From Undaria pinnatifida (lineage: Eukaryota > Sar > Phaeophyceae > Laminariales > Alariaceae), in the NCBI GenBank assembly GCA_012845835.1, contig JABAKD010000022.1, positions 437,501-501,500 on the forward strand: a stretch of DNA of 64,000 nt, written 5' to 3'. The translations under genes and the position numbers were made by a program. Positions 37,501-52,400 of this stretch are shown here, piece by piece (the first letter of the stretch is position 1; each line of letters begins with the position of its first letter). Under the pieces are notes generated by a model that saw nothing but the letters and a program-made list of their open reading frames with translations, ran no database searches and was not told the origin of the DNA.

Positions 37501-40368
37501 ATACCTGGCAAGACACATACCAAAAAAAAAATGGCCGAACCTGAATGAGATACACGGCGTAGCCATCTCCAACCTTGAGCCCCATGAAGGCTAAAGATTC
37601 CGCAGCGGCGCGCCTGGCCATGCTGTCCTCCGAAGAGAGCAGCTCAAGCAACACGTTCCTGTCAAAACATCACGTTGTGGTCGGGTCAAACACACATACG
37701 ACAGGAGTTTTTTTTTTCAATCACTTTACACACGTCGGACAAATCATCGATTAACCACTTGATAAATCTACATATTTCAGGGAAGATCTGTATGATCTGT
37801 ATGGTCTAGCTCATGTTGCCGGCTGGGAGCCGTACTATCTGCATGATCTAGCACATATTTACTGGGTTGTATCTGGGTACTCCACGCATACGGATCCTGC
37901 ACAACATATTATAACGGCTATAGGATCTAGATGCTCTATATGGTCAAAATGAGCCATGATCTACATGATCTACATGATCTAGATGGTCTATTATACCTGG
38001 TATATGATTTATATACTGTAATCTAGGTCGTGATATGTCTAGGGGGGTTATTTTTCATTATTACTGCAACCATGAGATCCATGTGTACGCACAGCGCTCA
38101 TCGAAGCATATGAGATCCAAACATGCATGCCTGCAAAATCAAAGATTCAGACGAAAAGATGCGGACCGAAGATCTGGACCGAAGATACACACCAAACATA
38201 TTGTAACCCAACTATACGGACAAAAACACAAGGACCAGGATACCGACCAATTACACGGAGCAAGTGCACGGACCAAATATATCGAACGGTAACCTTCCAG
38301 GGATGGTCGTAGTAACCTAGTAACCTAGAAACCTAGAAACCTAGGTACTGGTGATAACCGTTGTCCCGCCGCGAGAGCAGCTCAAGCAACAAGTGCCTGT
38401 CATAATGTCACGTTGTGAATCGTGTCAAGACCACAAACGTTCTTGGTTTTAAATCATTACTGCAAAACCATGAGATCCATATGTATGTACAGCACACATA
38501 TGTAGAAGAATATGAGATTCGCGCATATATTCGTGCAAATCAAAGATGAGGGCCAAAACATACGGCCGAAAAATTAACACCGAAGATATCGACAAAAAAA
38601 AAACGGAACCGAAGATACAGACCAACTACACGGACCACAGGACGAGGACCAAAATACCGACCGACTACACGGAACAACTACACGGACCAAAATATACGGA
38701 ACGGCAATACTATTCCAGCGATGGTTGTAGCAACTTAGGTACCCATGATAACCGGTTACAAATCTTCTGGGCGGGTAACACATACAACATCCGGGCTATG
38801 TTATATGTCCCCATCCCCGGGGTATAAACGCCTCCATAATCAATGGAAGCCCTTCAAAAACGTTCACGCTACCGTAGCACAGCACCACGTTGGAAAAAAT
38901 ACACGGAAAAAAAACACCCCTGGCAGGAAACACTAACGGGCAACAAAATCACGTACAAACAACGGCTGACAAACACACGTCAACCCTCTCTCCATCCACA
39001 CTGTGCTGTAACGCAGGCGAAGGCAAAAACGGAAAACACCCAACGGCAGCCGCACGACACCAACACAAAGACAAACAAGCAAAAACAACCATTCGCCAGA
39101 AATTACCGGGAGCGAAAAATGTACGGAGTATTACCTTGTCAAGGTGACCCAGGGCAGGTCGATGTTGTGGCGGCTGGGGCTGCTGCTGCCGCCCTGACCC
39201 CCTTCTAGGAGGGGTGGCATGGACTTGAGGGCGGCTAGAAGCGCGGAGCAGATGTTGAGCACGGCAAGTCGGTTCCTTCTGTCCCGTTTCTTGCGGTCGT
39301 CTTCCGACAGCAGACCCTGCACCACCAACAACATCGTCATCATCTCATCAGAGCACAATTGTCAACATGATTACCGCCATGTTCATCCTCACCATCATCA
39401 TCATCGTCATCATCGTCGTCATCATCATCCATCATCATCATAACATCATGATCATCATCCTCGTCTCATCATCACAACATCATCATCATCGACGACTGTA
39501 TTGCTGCGATGGGTGAAAAGCTGCAACGGCTGCAATGCTGCAACGGTTTAAACGCTAATGGTGATCAGTTGAAATGTTACTATGAGTGTGCCATAATGTA
39601 ACAATAACGCAACGATGACGATGCTGCAGAGACCGTAACGTTGCAGGGGGGTTGTATCAACAATAGACATATCGTACACGAAGGGAAGGAGAACGGATTG
39701 GGAGAGAGTGGTGGTATTCGATGCATTGCGTCAGCTTTTGCGGTTAGAATGAATCATGCACTGCATCTTTCGAAAACAAATAAGAAATAATAACTGCCTA
39801 ATATAACAACAACAATGTTACAATGGTGCACCGGTTGTGATGCGTACCGGCATGCTGAACGTTGTGTCCTTCTTGGTTCCCCTAGAAGCGCTTGAAGCAG
39901 CAGCAGCAGCCTGCAGGTACTCCGGCAACGCCTGGACAAGTCCCGCAACTCCCTCCAGTTTGGCCTCCTCCGACTTTTCAAAAAAAGAGGAGACATTCAA
40001 AACAATCATTCGGTACATTTTCTTAATAATTTTAATGACCAAGTCTAACGGTAACAACCAGCAAAATGGTTTATTCTTTTCAAGTTACAGCTTGAATAAG
40101 CCAACAGCAGAAGCATTATTGTCAGGGTAAATCTATGAATAGACCAAAAGAACAACATTTTTATTACCTGGCACACACGTAGTAAACTATAGTTGGCACT
40201 TGCGCCAGCTTCTTTTTTGCGACGTTGCCTTACCTTGCTTGAGATTCCGAAAAAAAACGACTGATTTTTCGCGCCGAACGCATAAAACAAAGAAATTCAA
40301 GGGAACGAAAAACGAAACGTTCCAAAAGCAAAGGAAAACACAAATACAACATCAACAGCAAATAACAA

Positions 40369-40408
<40 letters not shown>

Positions 40409-43400
40409 GACAACGACAACAACGACCACACCACGACCACGACCACGACCACGACCAACACAACAGCAACAGCAACAGCAACACAGCAGCAACAACAACA
40501 GATACAAAACACAGAACAACGCACCTGGTATCCGAAGGTCGCTGCGAACACCTGCACGGCTGCGTCCAATAAACGGACGTTAATAGAAGCCGACGAAGGG
40601 AGGGGACGCCTCCACCCATTCCCTCCGCCTCCCCCTCCTCCTCCGGAACGCGACATGGCGTGCAAGGGCGTCGGTGGTGAGTTTTCTTCTTGGCGGCGTT
40701 TCCTTGCCGGGGATGGTCCCCGCCCGGCCCACACCTCCGCGCTGCAGACCATAGCATCACGCTCCTGAACAAAGTTTCACACATCTGACAGATGAGATAG
40801 ATCCCGACTGATGATCTATACATGATCTGTGTGTTTTCAGGGCAGACAGATCCCTGATATACGTGATCTGCATGGCTTATAGATCATGTTGCCGGGTAAG
40901 AGATGGATGTTCTGAATGACTCCGCACATGTTCCCCTGGGTGGCTCTGTAGTGCACAGATCCCGTAGACACCACAACACGACGACAGATCTAGGATCTAG
41001 AACTAAATATGAGCTATATAATCTATAGGGTCTATATGATCTATATGATCTAGATTATCTAGATCGCGATATGTCCGATGTGTGTAACATTTTTCTTTGA
41101 GAACGGAACAGACCGAAAGAGGGAAGGATGGGGAGGGAGGGGGGGGGGGTCATCCACACCTGTGCCGTACCATAGAAAAGCGTCCCTTGATGTGCGATGC
41201 CGAATCACCCCATGTTGTACCATATCCGACACCATACCATACCATACCGACCATGCAACAATATATCGATCACACAACACATACCATACCATACCATACG
41301 GCGGCATGCCATACCATGCAATACCATGCAGTACCATGCCATACCATACCATACCACACCATACCACACCATACCATACTATACTATACCGGATTAGACC
41401 ATGCCATACCACACCATACCCCACCACACCACACAACACCACACCACACCACACCACACACCACACCACACCACACCACACCACACCACACCACGCTAAA
41501 CCATCCCACTATACAAGCATACCACGTACAGTTAGTAGGTATAGTCTAGCCCTTGTCAAGGGATCCCGTGATAAGGAACTAACGAAATACAACGAAACTC
41601 AAATTCCTGCACACCTCTTTTCCCAGATACCTTAGACCAACTATTATGGTATTTTTTTTTAGCCATCATTTCTCTCTTTAACGGGGATCTCCGACGCCAG
41701 AAAAAAAAAGGAGAAATAATATTAGGACTCCGGAACCGATATAACAATAATATGTTGTTTGTTGTTCCAGAGAGAATTCGGCGTTATGGTTCAAAGTTTT
41801 TTTTTTGGCGGAATACGTACGAAGCATACTTTATAGCAGCAGCTGGCATTGTTTGATGGATCGCGCTTGTGGGGATGCCAAGTGGATAGCGCACGGGAAG
41901 GTGCTGGCACACTGGTAGAACACGCGAACAGACAGAGCTGTTTCTGGACAGCGGTCGCTCACTGGACCAGATAATTCGTGATTTTGTGATTCTCGAGTCC
42001 ATCGCTAGGCGGCGAATCGGGGAATTAGCGAGAACGAGAAGCAACATCGAAGGCGAAGCGCTTCATACGAGGCACAGGAAGCGAGCGCGGAAGCGTCGAC
42101 AACGGGCCTCGCCTTGACCGGTATGATATTACGTGCAGATACGGGTTGTGTTTGTCTCCTCAATCCCCGATACTGGTGGGCCGAGAGCGTGTGTGTGCGT
42201 TTGGAAACGGTTCGAGCGAGTTGTGCTGCTTGTGCAAAAACAAGCAAAAACAAAAGCGGGGAAATAGCAACAAATTCAACATCATGATCAAGCACATGCG
42301 CATCACAGATCGCGGCAACGAGATATCATCGGACTCTCCCCCGATCGAGGCAGCGATACGATGATGCTCGTAATCGTGAAAGGGATAGTGTGTGGTTGTA
42401 TTCTCGGCGGCCTTCGAGTACATATGGCATATCGTATCACATGGGGGCAGTTCATCAGGTGAAAAACGAAAAATCTTAGGTGCCAAAAATGTAGTTGTTT
42501 CTCTCGTGTTTGACCACAAGGACCCGCAGAAAAATGCGTTGGATTGCCGTTGGTTGAAACGTACATCATGAGTTTGAGCACAGGGATCCCGCAGACAAAC
42601 GCGTTAGATTGCTGTTGGTTGAAACGTCAGCAATATTATCGCAATTCGATCACACGTAGCAGCAAGGAAAAAAAGTTACAGCAGCAGGCGGTTGGTGTGT
42701 CAACTGAATATGGCTTCACGTCACGTTGGGCGCAGACTACCTAGCTCAAAATTCCCCACCTAAAGTATAAATGCCAATACTTACCATTATAGTGGACAAA
42801 AAATAAGACACCTCCAATAAAAACTCACTCATATGGTATATTACGAGTACCAACAACGCAGCTTGCAAAGATGAGTATTGACCTGAAATTCGTCAAACTC
42901 ACGGCTGACGTCCTTGAAAATTAGTTATAAAATGAATGTATTTTGTAAGTTGACAAAAAAAAATCCGCTCCACATTAGTGCTGTCGGGTGAGTCGGGATG
43001 CCATACTATTCCTATTATTGCAATGGAGTCCATACGTTGCGGCAAGGCGTCGCAAAAACATTGCACGTGGAAGATATCGCTCATCCCGAGCAACTGAAAA
43101 AAATCTTGCTGGTACCTATCGCGCTTTCGCGGTGGGGTGAGACTAAAATTTCAGATCGACGTGTACGTGCACGATATATATATATATATATTATGTGGCA
43201 TAATGAACGAGTGATTCCCCATTCGGACTGCTGGGTGAGAGATGATCTTGACAGCCAAACGATCGTACGTGCACGATAAATATTATTTGGTATAATGAAC
43301 GAGTAATTCCCCATGCAGACTGCTGGGTGAGAGATAATCTTCACAGCCAAACGATCGACTCGAGGGGTCTTAAGCGCGGACACGAGTATATAATATGGCA

Positions 43401-46400
43401 ATGTGAACGAATAACTTCCCACCCGCATGGTTGGGTGAGAGAAAACCTTCACAACCAAATGCTCGAGAGGTCTGGAGCGTGGATACTTGTAGATAGTCAA
43501 CCGCAACGGCAGAAATTGCGTCTTGTTGCGTGAAAGAAAGTGAGTGGCATAATTCACAGATCGCGGCAAAGCGACAAAAATCTTACAGCGCTAAACTGCG
43601 GCTGGGCATAGTGAAACTGTATATTCTGGCTGGTCACCTCTCGTGCGGTCGCGATGGGGCGCAAGATGTTTCAGAATGATGACATTGTTTTGTCTGGTGA
43701 ATAGCAGTACGTATATGCACGATTTAAATAGCTGTGCAGTGCCACTGAATAATCTTGATGGTACCCCTCACGCGGTTGCGATGGGGCGCAGATTAATACG
43801 TTCACACTGTTTCCTAACTGCACAGCATTATAAAAACAAAAATGGCATACGAAATAAAAATGTGATCAATTAATATCTGCCCGTATAGCAGCGGAGCAGG
43901 TACATGCATACATGTGATGTCGACGTCGTGGCAAAACGACGATGGCATTGCAGTACTATTGCATTTCTCGATATGGTTTACCTTGTGCTGGTGGTAATGG
44001 TTGCTAGACAAGAAACATAAGTATTATTGCGGATAACACTCGCGCGGTTGTGATGGGGCGCAAAAATATTTGATATTCTGAATCTGAATCGAATTGACTG
44101 ACTTCCTCGCTGAAACACCAGTTCGCAAACAAGGCAGTGGTAACAATTGAGCAATTCGCCTGATAAGCAAAGAAGTACATACACGAATATGATATGCGTG
44201 TGTGCCCATGCTGGCTGCTCGAGCGAAAATAACCAAAAGCGCGTTTGTTTCCGCACATACAGCGATGGCGAGCCACCCTGGTTCCACAGACGAAGTTGTC
44301 CCCCCCTGCAAAGCTATGGCCGCCCGTTTACAACTTGCACTCAGTATGAATTCTGGCCTCGTATCATGTTCGCGGGTTCAATTATTTTTCCCAAAAAGAG
44401 GTTGAATTTCGACTCAAGGACACGGTGTGGCCAGAGACGACCACGATGAGCGGCAAGTCGAGTGGTGCGAGCAGCCGGTCGGGTGGTGCTAGCAGCAACG
44501 CGGGCGAACGTTCAGTCCGTCAAGCTGAATACGCTGTGCACCGCGAGGCGGTTAACGATCGGCTTGACGCAATCGAGGCCGGTGCGGCTGAGAACGGGGG
44601 GCGGCTCGAAAATATTGAGGACATGCTCGGGCACCTCTAGAATATGCTGGATGACATCCAAGCTAACCAAGACGCTAACGAGCCGAACAGTGACCAGAGG
44701 CAGCATAACGGTGCGGCTTCCGCTCGCGGTAGAATGTCAGATAAGTTATGGCTGAAGGAGAGGATCACGGCTTGGAAGAACGCCAACCTTCGAGCGTTTT
44801 GGATACTTTGTGGTGAGAAGCCAAAGGGGTGCAAATTGTCGAGGGTCCAGCTGCAAGGAGTATTCAAGAATACCGCCCTGGCATCTTCTTCGGTAGTGGA
44901 ACAGGTACAGGTCAACCCTTTAGCGGGGCGTGATGTCACCGCGTTTATTCCGCGTGGGGCGGAACCGGGCACTGCTGGCACCATCGACATCGAAAAGCAG
45001 TTCGCCATTCTGGCGAAGGTGTTGCTTCTCGTCATCGGGCGGGACATTTCTTCGGTGGGGGGAAAGGCGCGGGTGAAGAAGCTACGCGCGGCATTCCCCG
45101 ACGGTGTCGACATGGTGACATCACACGGCGAAGCTAACCACCACGCGATTCAAATGCCGGTTCACACGGCGAGGATAGCCTGCTTCATCAACAAATATCT
45201 CGAGGATTGGTCCACCGCGGTTCACGACGCAGCTCTCTCCGCTAAGTCTAACCGGCACGAGCCGCTAGGGATAGACGATTAGCCAGGAGCGGTGGTTCCC
45301 ACCTGGGCAAGATTGGCGCCTATGTTGACGCTGGTGGGCTGGAGCACGTCGACATTCACAAGCAACCGGTCGCACCTCGTGAAAAAGAGGGGCGTGCGGT
45401 CAAACGTGCGCGCAGGAATGAAGACTCCGCTCAGCTTCCGTGCTTCGGTTGGGCCTCCCGGCGGGGATGCCGGTTCGAGCGAAAGGGAAATCCGTGCTAG
45501 TACCGCCACGATCCGGCCGACATATTCCGGGAACAGAAGGAAAGCGGAGGAGGCGCCAGTGGGGCCGCACACAAGGAACCCAAGGCTGGTGTTCGCACGG
45601 TACCGAGCGCTTCCGCGTCGGGAGACGGAGACGGGAGGGGAAGAGGTGGAAGCTCTGCCAAATCGTCCAAGGGTGACGACGAACAGGGGTGCGGGCTCCG
45701 TCAGCTGGCGGGGCCAACTTTGGCGACCGAACGAGCTCGGGTTTCAGCGAATGACGCGCAGCTTGTACGGCCCAGGTTGGAGTCGTTTTCTCGACCAGGT
45801 GGGGTCGAGAGCTTACATCGGTGTTTGATGGTGCGGGGGGAGTTATCAGATACTGACATTGATAGCGAATCTCAGATGCAGGTGTTAGATGGCATGGCGC
45901 AGGCGCTCGTGAATATATTTCAGCATCGTGGTAGGAAGTTTGAGCGCATGCAGGAATTTGAGTTTCGCTTACAGTTGCCTAGTGTTTCCGAGTTTCAACT
46001 TTGGAGTTGGTTTGGAGTCGCGAAAGGATTCCCCAGGGTTGACCAATTGGCCAGCATTGCAGTCCATGGGGCCCGTTCATGTCGATGATTTCGGCAATAC
46101 TGACACCACGGCCGCTCTCGCGTACAACAACCACAGCAGCGTAGTTCCGTATACTAACGCCATCATCAACAACGGTTCACGAGGACGTGCGGTTCGGGCG
46201 CGCCGTTGCCTTCCCCCTTCGATTGGTCAATGACATTGCGGGATTGAGGCTGTACCGTTCAGGGAGGCAAGTAAGAGTGTGGGGATATGGTCAGGCGTTA
46301 CGAGCGTTGAGGGAGATACTTGAAAAGTCGGGGCGTAAACCCGAAGAGTACGCTCTGCACTCGCTGAGGATAGGAAGTGCCTCGATGCTTGCGGCTGGAG

Positions 46401-49400
46401 GTGACGTGTCGGAATGGGTCATACAGCGAGAAGGGAGGCGGATGTTCGATGCACAGTCTATAAGGTGTACACCTGGAACAATGCGGACGATGCGGGACAG
46501 GTGTCTCGTAAACTATCAATAGCAGCTGGCAAAGGTTTGCAAACACAGCCACGTCAAGATATTGTATGGGGTAAACTGCAGAGGTCTCAGAGTAACCTCG
46601 GTATCATTTTCTGTGGCTTGAGAGGGAGAGCAACTGGCTGACATGTCTACCGCAGTATCCAACTCTGCCTCATACCCACATGTCTTTGCTCATAAACACA
46701 TCTCCCTCCCTCCACTGTCTGGGTTATACTGTGCGAATTAGAGGACGACTGAGATACCGAATGGTCCAACACCATTGACGCCTCCACACAACTCCTCCGA
46801 GAAAAACATACACCGTGATATAAACCCTCGCATGCCACTGAAAAAGCAAAGAAAATAAGTACATACATATACCCTCACTTATACGAGAATAATGAGCATC
46901 CACTATGACTATGGTATGGGACCGGAAATCATCTTTATTTCTGGGTTCAGAAAAAATCGAGGCCAGAAATCAGCGGATCTGGTGATCTCTGAGCCCAGAA
47001 ATAACAGCTTTTCCAACCTCTCAGAGCTGGGATTGTTTCACTTTTCCAACCTCTCAGAACTGGGATTGTTTCACTTTTGGATACTACCTCGTACCAAGTA
47101 TCGCACGTCACCAGTGTCTACTCTGTACCTGGTATGATACCTGCCTGCTGTACACGTCACCCATCACCCACAACAAAGAGTCACCAACACAAAACTACAG
47201 CACACCGCGCTTGTTGTGTGCGAGACAGAGCTTCGTCCTCAGACGAACGCAAAAGCAGCAGCACCACCATCAAAAACACCACAGCAGCAGCACAGCAGCA
47301 GAGACAGCAGCAGAGGCGGTGGTGACCTAACGTCGCCGGCGACAGCATGCGTGCCAGATTTTCAAAAATAAAGCCACTTTCCAAAAATCAGAAGCCATAA
47401 TGGACGCCCCTTATTTCTCATGCAGTAATTTCTGGAGCCTCAAAACTAGAAAAACAATTGCCAGAAATAATCGCTCAAAATGTTTCCATAATAGTATATC
47501 TTAAAGCGAACGCAACACTCAATAAGGGACCCTGGGTCCCGTAAAATGGGCCAATCAACCGTCTCCCGTTTACAAACGCCACATATATTGCTTGGCAACG
47601 AGTGATGCCCTCCGAAAAAGCCGGATGGGCCAAAGGGACGCCGGTATACAAGGGACCTCTCCGCCTCCACGCGCTATGGTCCCTTAACGCCTTTAGCGCT
47701 GGAAACCCGTGCTTGGAGACATTAGCATTAGAAAATAGTATAGGGGGTATATTGGGGCTCTGAAGGGGTCAAAAGGGTGACTGTGTCATATGAGGGACAT
47801 CGGTATATAAGGGAAGTCTCCGCCTGATGCACTACCTATGGTCTATTAAAAGGGGCCACCCGCTGGACAATAAGGTGACCATACCTGAGGACCGATGGTG
47901 ACGCCCGAGACAAGAGCAACCTGCGCCAGCACTCTGTCACTGTCCTCCCCCTCCACGAGGCTGCCCACCCCCGACATGCTCGGCACCTGGGGCACACACG
48001 GGTCAAGCCAACACGACTTACGCTTCGTTGGTATATCCGTCCCTCGTCTCGGATAGATCAAATGGATAATGAGTCCCTCTTTTCCAACATTTTCCGCAGT
48101 ACAAGGAGCAAAGAAAAAACAAGACATTACGCTTTCCTCCAATTTTGGTCGGTATGTTTTTTTTTGTCATTTTATCTTCCAGCATTGGGGGGAAAACACA
48201 TCTTAAGCTCACAATACTTCCATAACAGCTTAAGCACACCATACACCCACGTATTTTCATACATACCATGTCAATTTATATTTCAACTTTAATCGCATTT
48301 CCACGTACTTTCATACATACCGTGTCAATTTATAATTCGGTTGTATTCGCATTCCAGCGGCAGCTGTCCCTACTGATGGTCACCGTTACTGCTACAGCAG
48401 CGCAAGCTGCCGCGGTATACGCACGCGCGAGTATGTCGACCCGATTCATCCCCGGGCACCATGCTCGAATAAAACGCGCGCACACATACCTTTGCGCTCC
48501 TGAAAACGCTCAGTGATGCCAAATGCCAGACTGACGGTGTTCGGGTACACGCCTGACACCCATAAACACAAACACAACTCCACGCAACGCATCACAACGC
48601 CAACTGTAATAGTGACGATGGCAATGCGATCGAGGTGTTCTTACCTTGGCGGTGCTTTTTACGCTCAGGACGGCATCATCTGGGTGTAGCAGCTCGGGCA
48701 GTAGTGAAGACTGGACATCGTTTAGGGTGTACATCTTCAGGTGGTCCAGCGACCACTGTACAACGGGACAACAAGCGGGACCGGGAAAAAAAAATCAGCG
48801 ACGACAAAAAAATAAAAACAAAAAGCAAAAAGCAATGTAAGAGAAAACGCAACGAGACGAGGCGAGACGAGAAATTACAACATCAGAAAATTCGAAGACA
48901 AGACGAGACAAAACAATGATCTTCATTAAACATATCATATCATATCATATCATATCATATCATATCATATCATATCATATCATATCATATCATATCATAT
49001 CATATCATATCATATTATATCATATCATATCATATCATAATTATCACACCACATCACCTCATATCTAAAGACGTTATAGAATACAAAGGAGCAAAGCTAC
49101 GTACGGTAGGGAGTACCCCCCCTTTTTTGCACGATAGTCGAGTGACTCTGTACCTCACTGGCCAAAGCACGTCATGATAGGTGGTTGGTTTGGCGCAACG
49201 TAGCGAACCATCCCATTAAGGATTCATATCGAAACATTTTCAAACAGCACGAAAGCCACGAAAGAAACCCTATGGCCGCAAGGAACAGGGGGGCCACGTT
49301 CGCGAGTGAACCCGAGCCATTGACAAAAAAAAAGTTCAAAAGGGACGCCCCTACCGTAGCTTTGGTCACCAAAACATCAAAACATCAAAACGTCAAAGCA

Positions 49401-52400
49401 TCAGAACATCAGAACATCAGAACACCAAAACATCAAAACATCAAAACATCAAAACGTCAAAGCATCATACCATCATACCCCGCAACACAACACAACACAA
49501 CACAACACAACACAACACAACACAACGCAACGCAACGCAACGCAACACAGCACAGCACAACACAACACAACACAACACAACACAACACAACACAACACAA
49601 CACAACACAACACAACACAACACAACACAACACAACACAACACAACACAACACAACACAATACAACACAACACAACACAACACAACACAACACAATACAA
49701 CACAACACAACACAACACAACACAACACAGCACAGCACAGCACAACACAACACAACACAACACAACACAACACAACACAACACAATACAACACAACACAA
49801 CACAACACAACACAACACAACACAACACAACACAACACAACACAACACAACACAACACAACACAACACACAACCCAACCCAACCCAACCCAACCCAACCC
49901 AACCCAACCCAACCCAACCCAACCCAACAAACACCCAACACAACAAACACCCAACACAACACAACACAACACAACACAACATCCAACACAACACAACACA
50001 ACACAACACAACACAACACAACACCCAACCCAACCCAACATCCAACCCAACACAACACAACACAACACAACACAACACAACACAACACCCAACCCAACCC
50101 AACCCAACCCAACCCAACCCAACCCAACCCAACCCAACCCAACCCAACCCAACCCAACCCAACCCAACCCAACCCAACCCAACCCAACCCAACCCAACCC
50201 AACCCAACCCAACCCACCCAACCCAACCCAACCCAACCCAGCAAAACAAGTCAAAACATTACACAGCGAAAGGCATAACGTCAGCCGTCGACGAATAGGC
50301 AACTAACTGAGGGCTTGTTTTCTAATCGCCGCGCAACAAAAATATCACCACAGCTTCGTAGTGGGTACAGCCACACCCAAAACGTAGTGGGGATACATTT
50401 GATACAAGACATTCTCAGCATTATCACCAGCGCGGAACAACCACGTCAGTCCACTCCAGTCCAGTCTAGGCCAGTCCACGGCTCACCCTGAACAGGCGGC
50501 TGCTGGAAGACGGGAAGCTAGAGGGAGGAAGCCACGCGAAACACTCCATGAGGAGGGCCTTGAGCAGCGTGCGGCAGATCACGCCTTGCTTTTTAGTCGG
50601 AGATTTAAGCCTTCCTTCCACGGCCTCCACCGCTGACTCCATTAGGCCTAACGCTACAGACAGCCTGGTAGGGGCCTGCGCACAGCACAAGGATGATATT
50701 AGTTTGGCATGGCATGGCATAGCATGGCATGAAATAGCATGGCAACGAGCAACGGGAATGCTGGACCCTGCGCGACGAAAACAAAGGTAAGTACCGAGGG
50801 GAGAACGGAAGCCACTTGTGGCCAGGGCATGTCCACAAGCCCCGTTGGGGGCAAGATATGTTACGGTACATACTACGAGTTCAGCTGGAAAGTAAAAGCG
50901 ACGAGGAAAAAAAAAGGTGAAACAGGTGTGAGCGTTTCACGCGTTTAAATCGGCCAGCTCACCATGCACAAGGTGTTCGGGCAAGACCTAAGGAACCACA
51001 GCAGCGCCCGAGTCGACGCATCCAGCAAGATTAGCTCATGCGCCGTCGCCACTCCTCTGTCCGAATCAAGGGAACGCGGGACAGGACAGGGCAGGGCAGA
51101 ACAGCACAAAACAAGACAAGACAACGCATTACAGGAAAATACGGGACAGAACAGGACAGCGCGGACGCAAAACGTCAACCGGGCCAAAGCGGTAACACGC
51201 GTCTGGCGTCACGGCTGGGCGCATTTCTTTTGTCGGTGGAGATAAGCTTCGATGCTACCGGGCGCCAGGTACATGGTACGCCATACCCTACCCTACCCTA
51301 CCCTACCATGCCATGCCATACCATACCATATCATACCATACCATACCATACCATACCGTACGTAGCATTACCTGAGCCGCGCGGCCGCTGGGACGACCCC
51401 ACGATCCACCCCGCTCATGCAGAGGGCCCAGAGCTCCACCAGACGGTCCGCCTTCCCCTCCGCCCACTGGCACAAAGCACATGTAAGCACAAGCATCGCA
51501 TACAGCATACCAGGTGTTCAGTAAAAACACAGTTAGCACATTCATCGCAAACTGCACATACAGCACATAAAGTACTACAGCACATGAAGCACGTACACGT
51601 GCATCACATGCAACACATACAACACACACTGCACATACAACATATTTAATCACATACAGCACATACAGCCCATACCACACCACGGCACATTCTGCATATA
51701 CTGCACATACTGCATATACCGAACAATCTACACGCACTGCACATACTGGAGGTATTGCAAATACTGCACATACTGCACAAACAACACATACAGCACAAAC
51801 AGCACTACACCGAATACAACGCATACACAGCACATGAAACATATTTTAACGCAAACATCGCAAATAGTACATTAGGCAGTCAGTACTACACGTACAGCAC
51901 ACACAGCTAGTACAGAGTAATTCACAACGAACAAAACAAAAGGCCACGAAATATGCCGACAACAAAAAATGCAATGTCTTCGCGAAGCACGACTTTTGTG
52001 ACGAATCGTCACAAATAAACGAATCGTCACAAATAAACATGACAGTTTCGCGAATCGAGGTATTTGCCACGAATCGTCCCACCGAAAAAAACAGTAGACA
52101 CCCCCTAGGACCATGACCCTCAAGAAAAAAAAATCACACCTTTTGGGGTAGCCGCGCCCTCCTCCCCTCATAAGTTATAGGATTACATCGCCAAAAACAC
52201 AACAAACACCACCTACCCAACCGCCCACCTCTTTTTCAACGCAAAACAGCGATCACATCAAACTCCAGACGGCCCTAACGCAAGAGCACACCACCCCCAT
52301 TGAGTGCTCAACAACGTCCGCCCCCCGCTAACCCCCAAAATCTACAAACGAAACCCTTCCCACCCACCTCCTCTCCCACGCAAAACAGCGATGACATCAA

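Noticed and set aside
41059-41640. Several open frames with Tyr/His/Thr or Val/Trp/Gly repeats
   Set aside because: Artefacts of the CCATA/CCACA satellite.
49185-50306. Very long open frames on both strands
   Set aside because: Pure products of the CACAA/CCCAA satellite; pentamer repeats free of stops in all frames.
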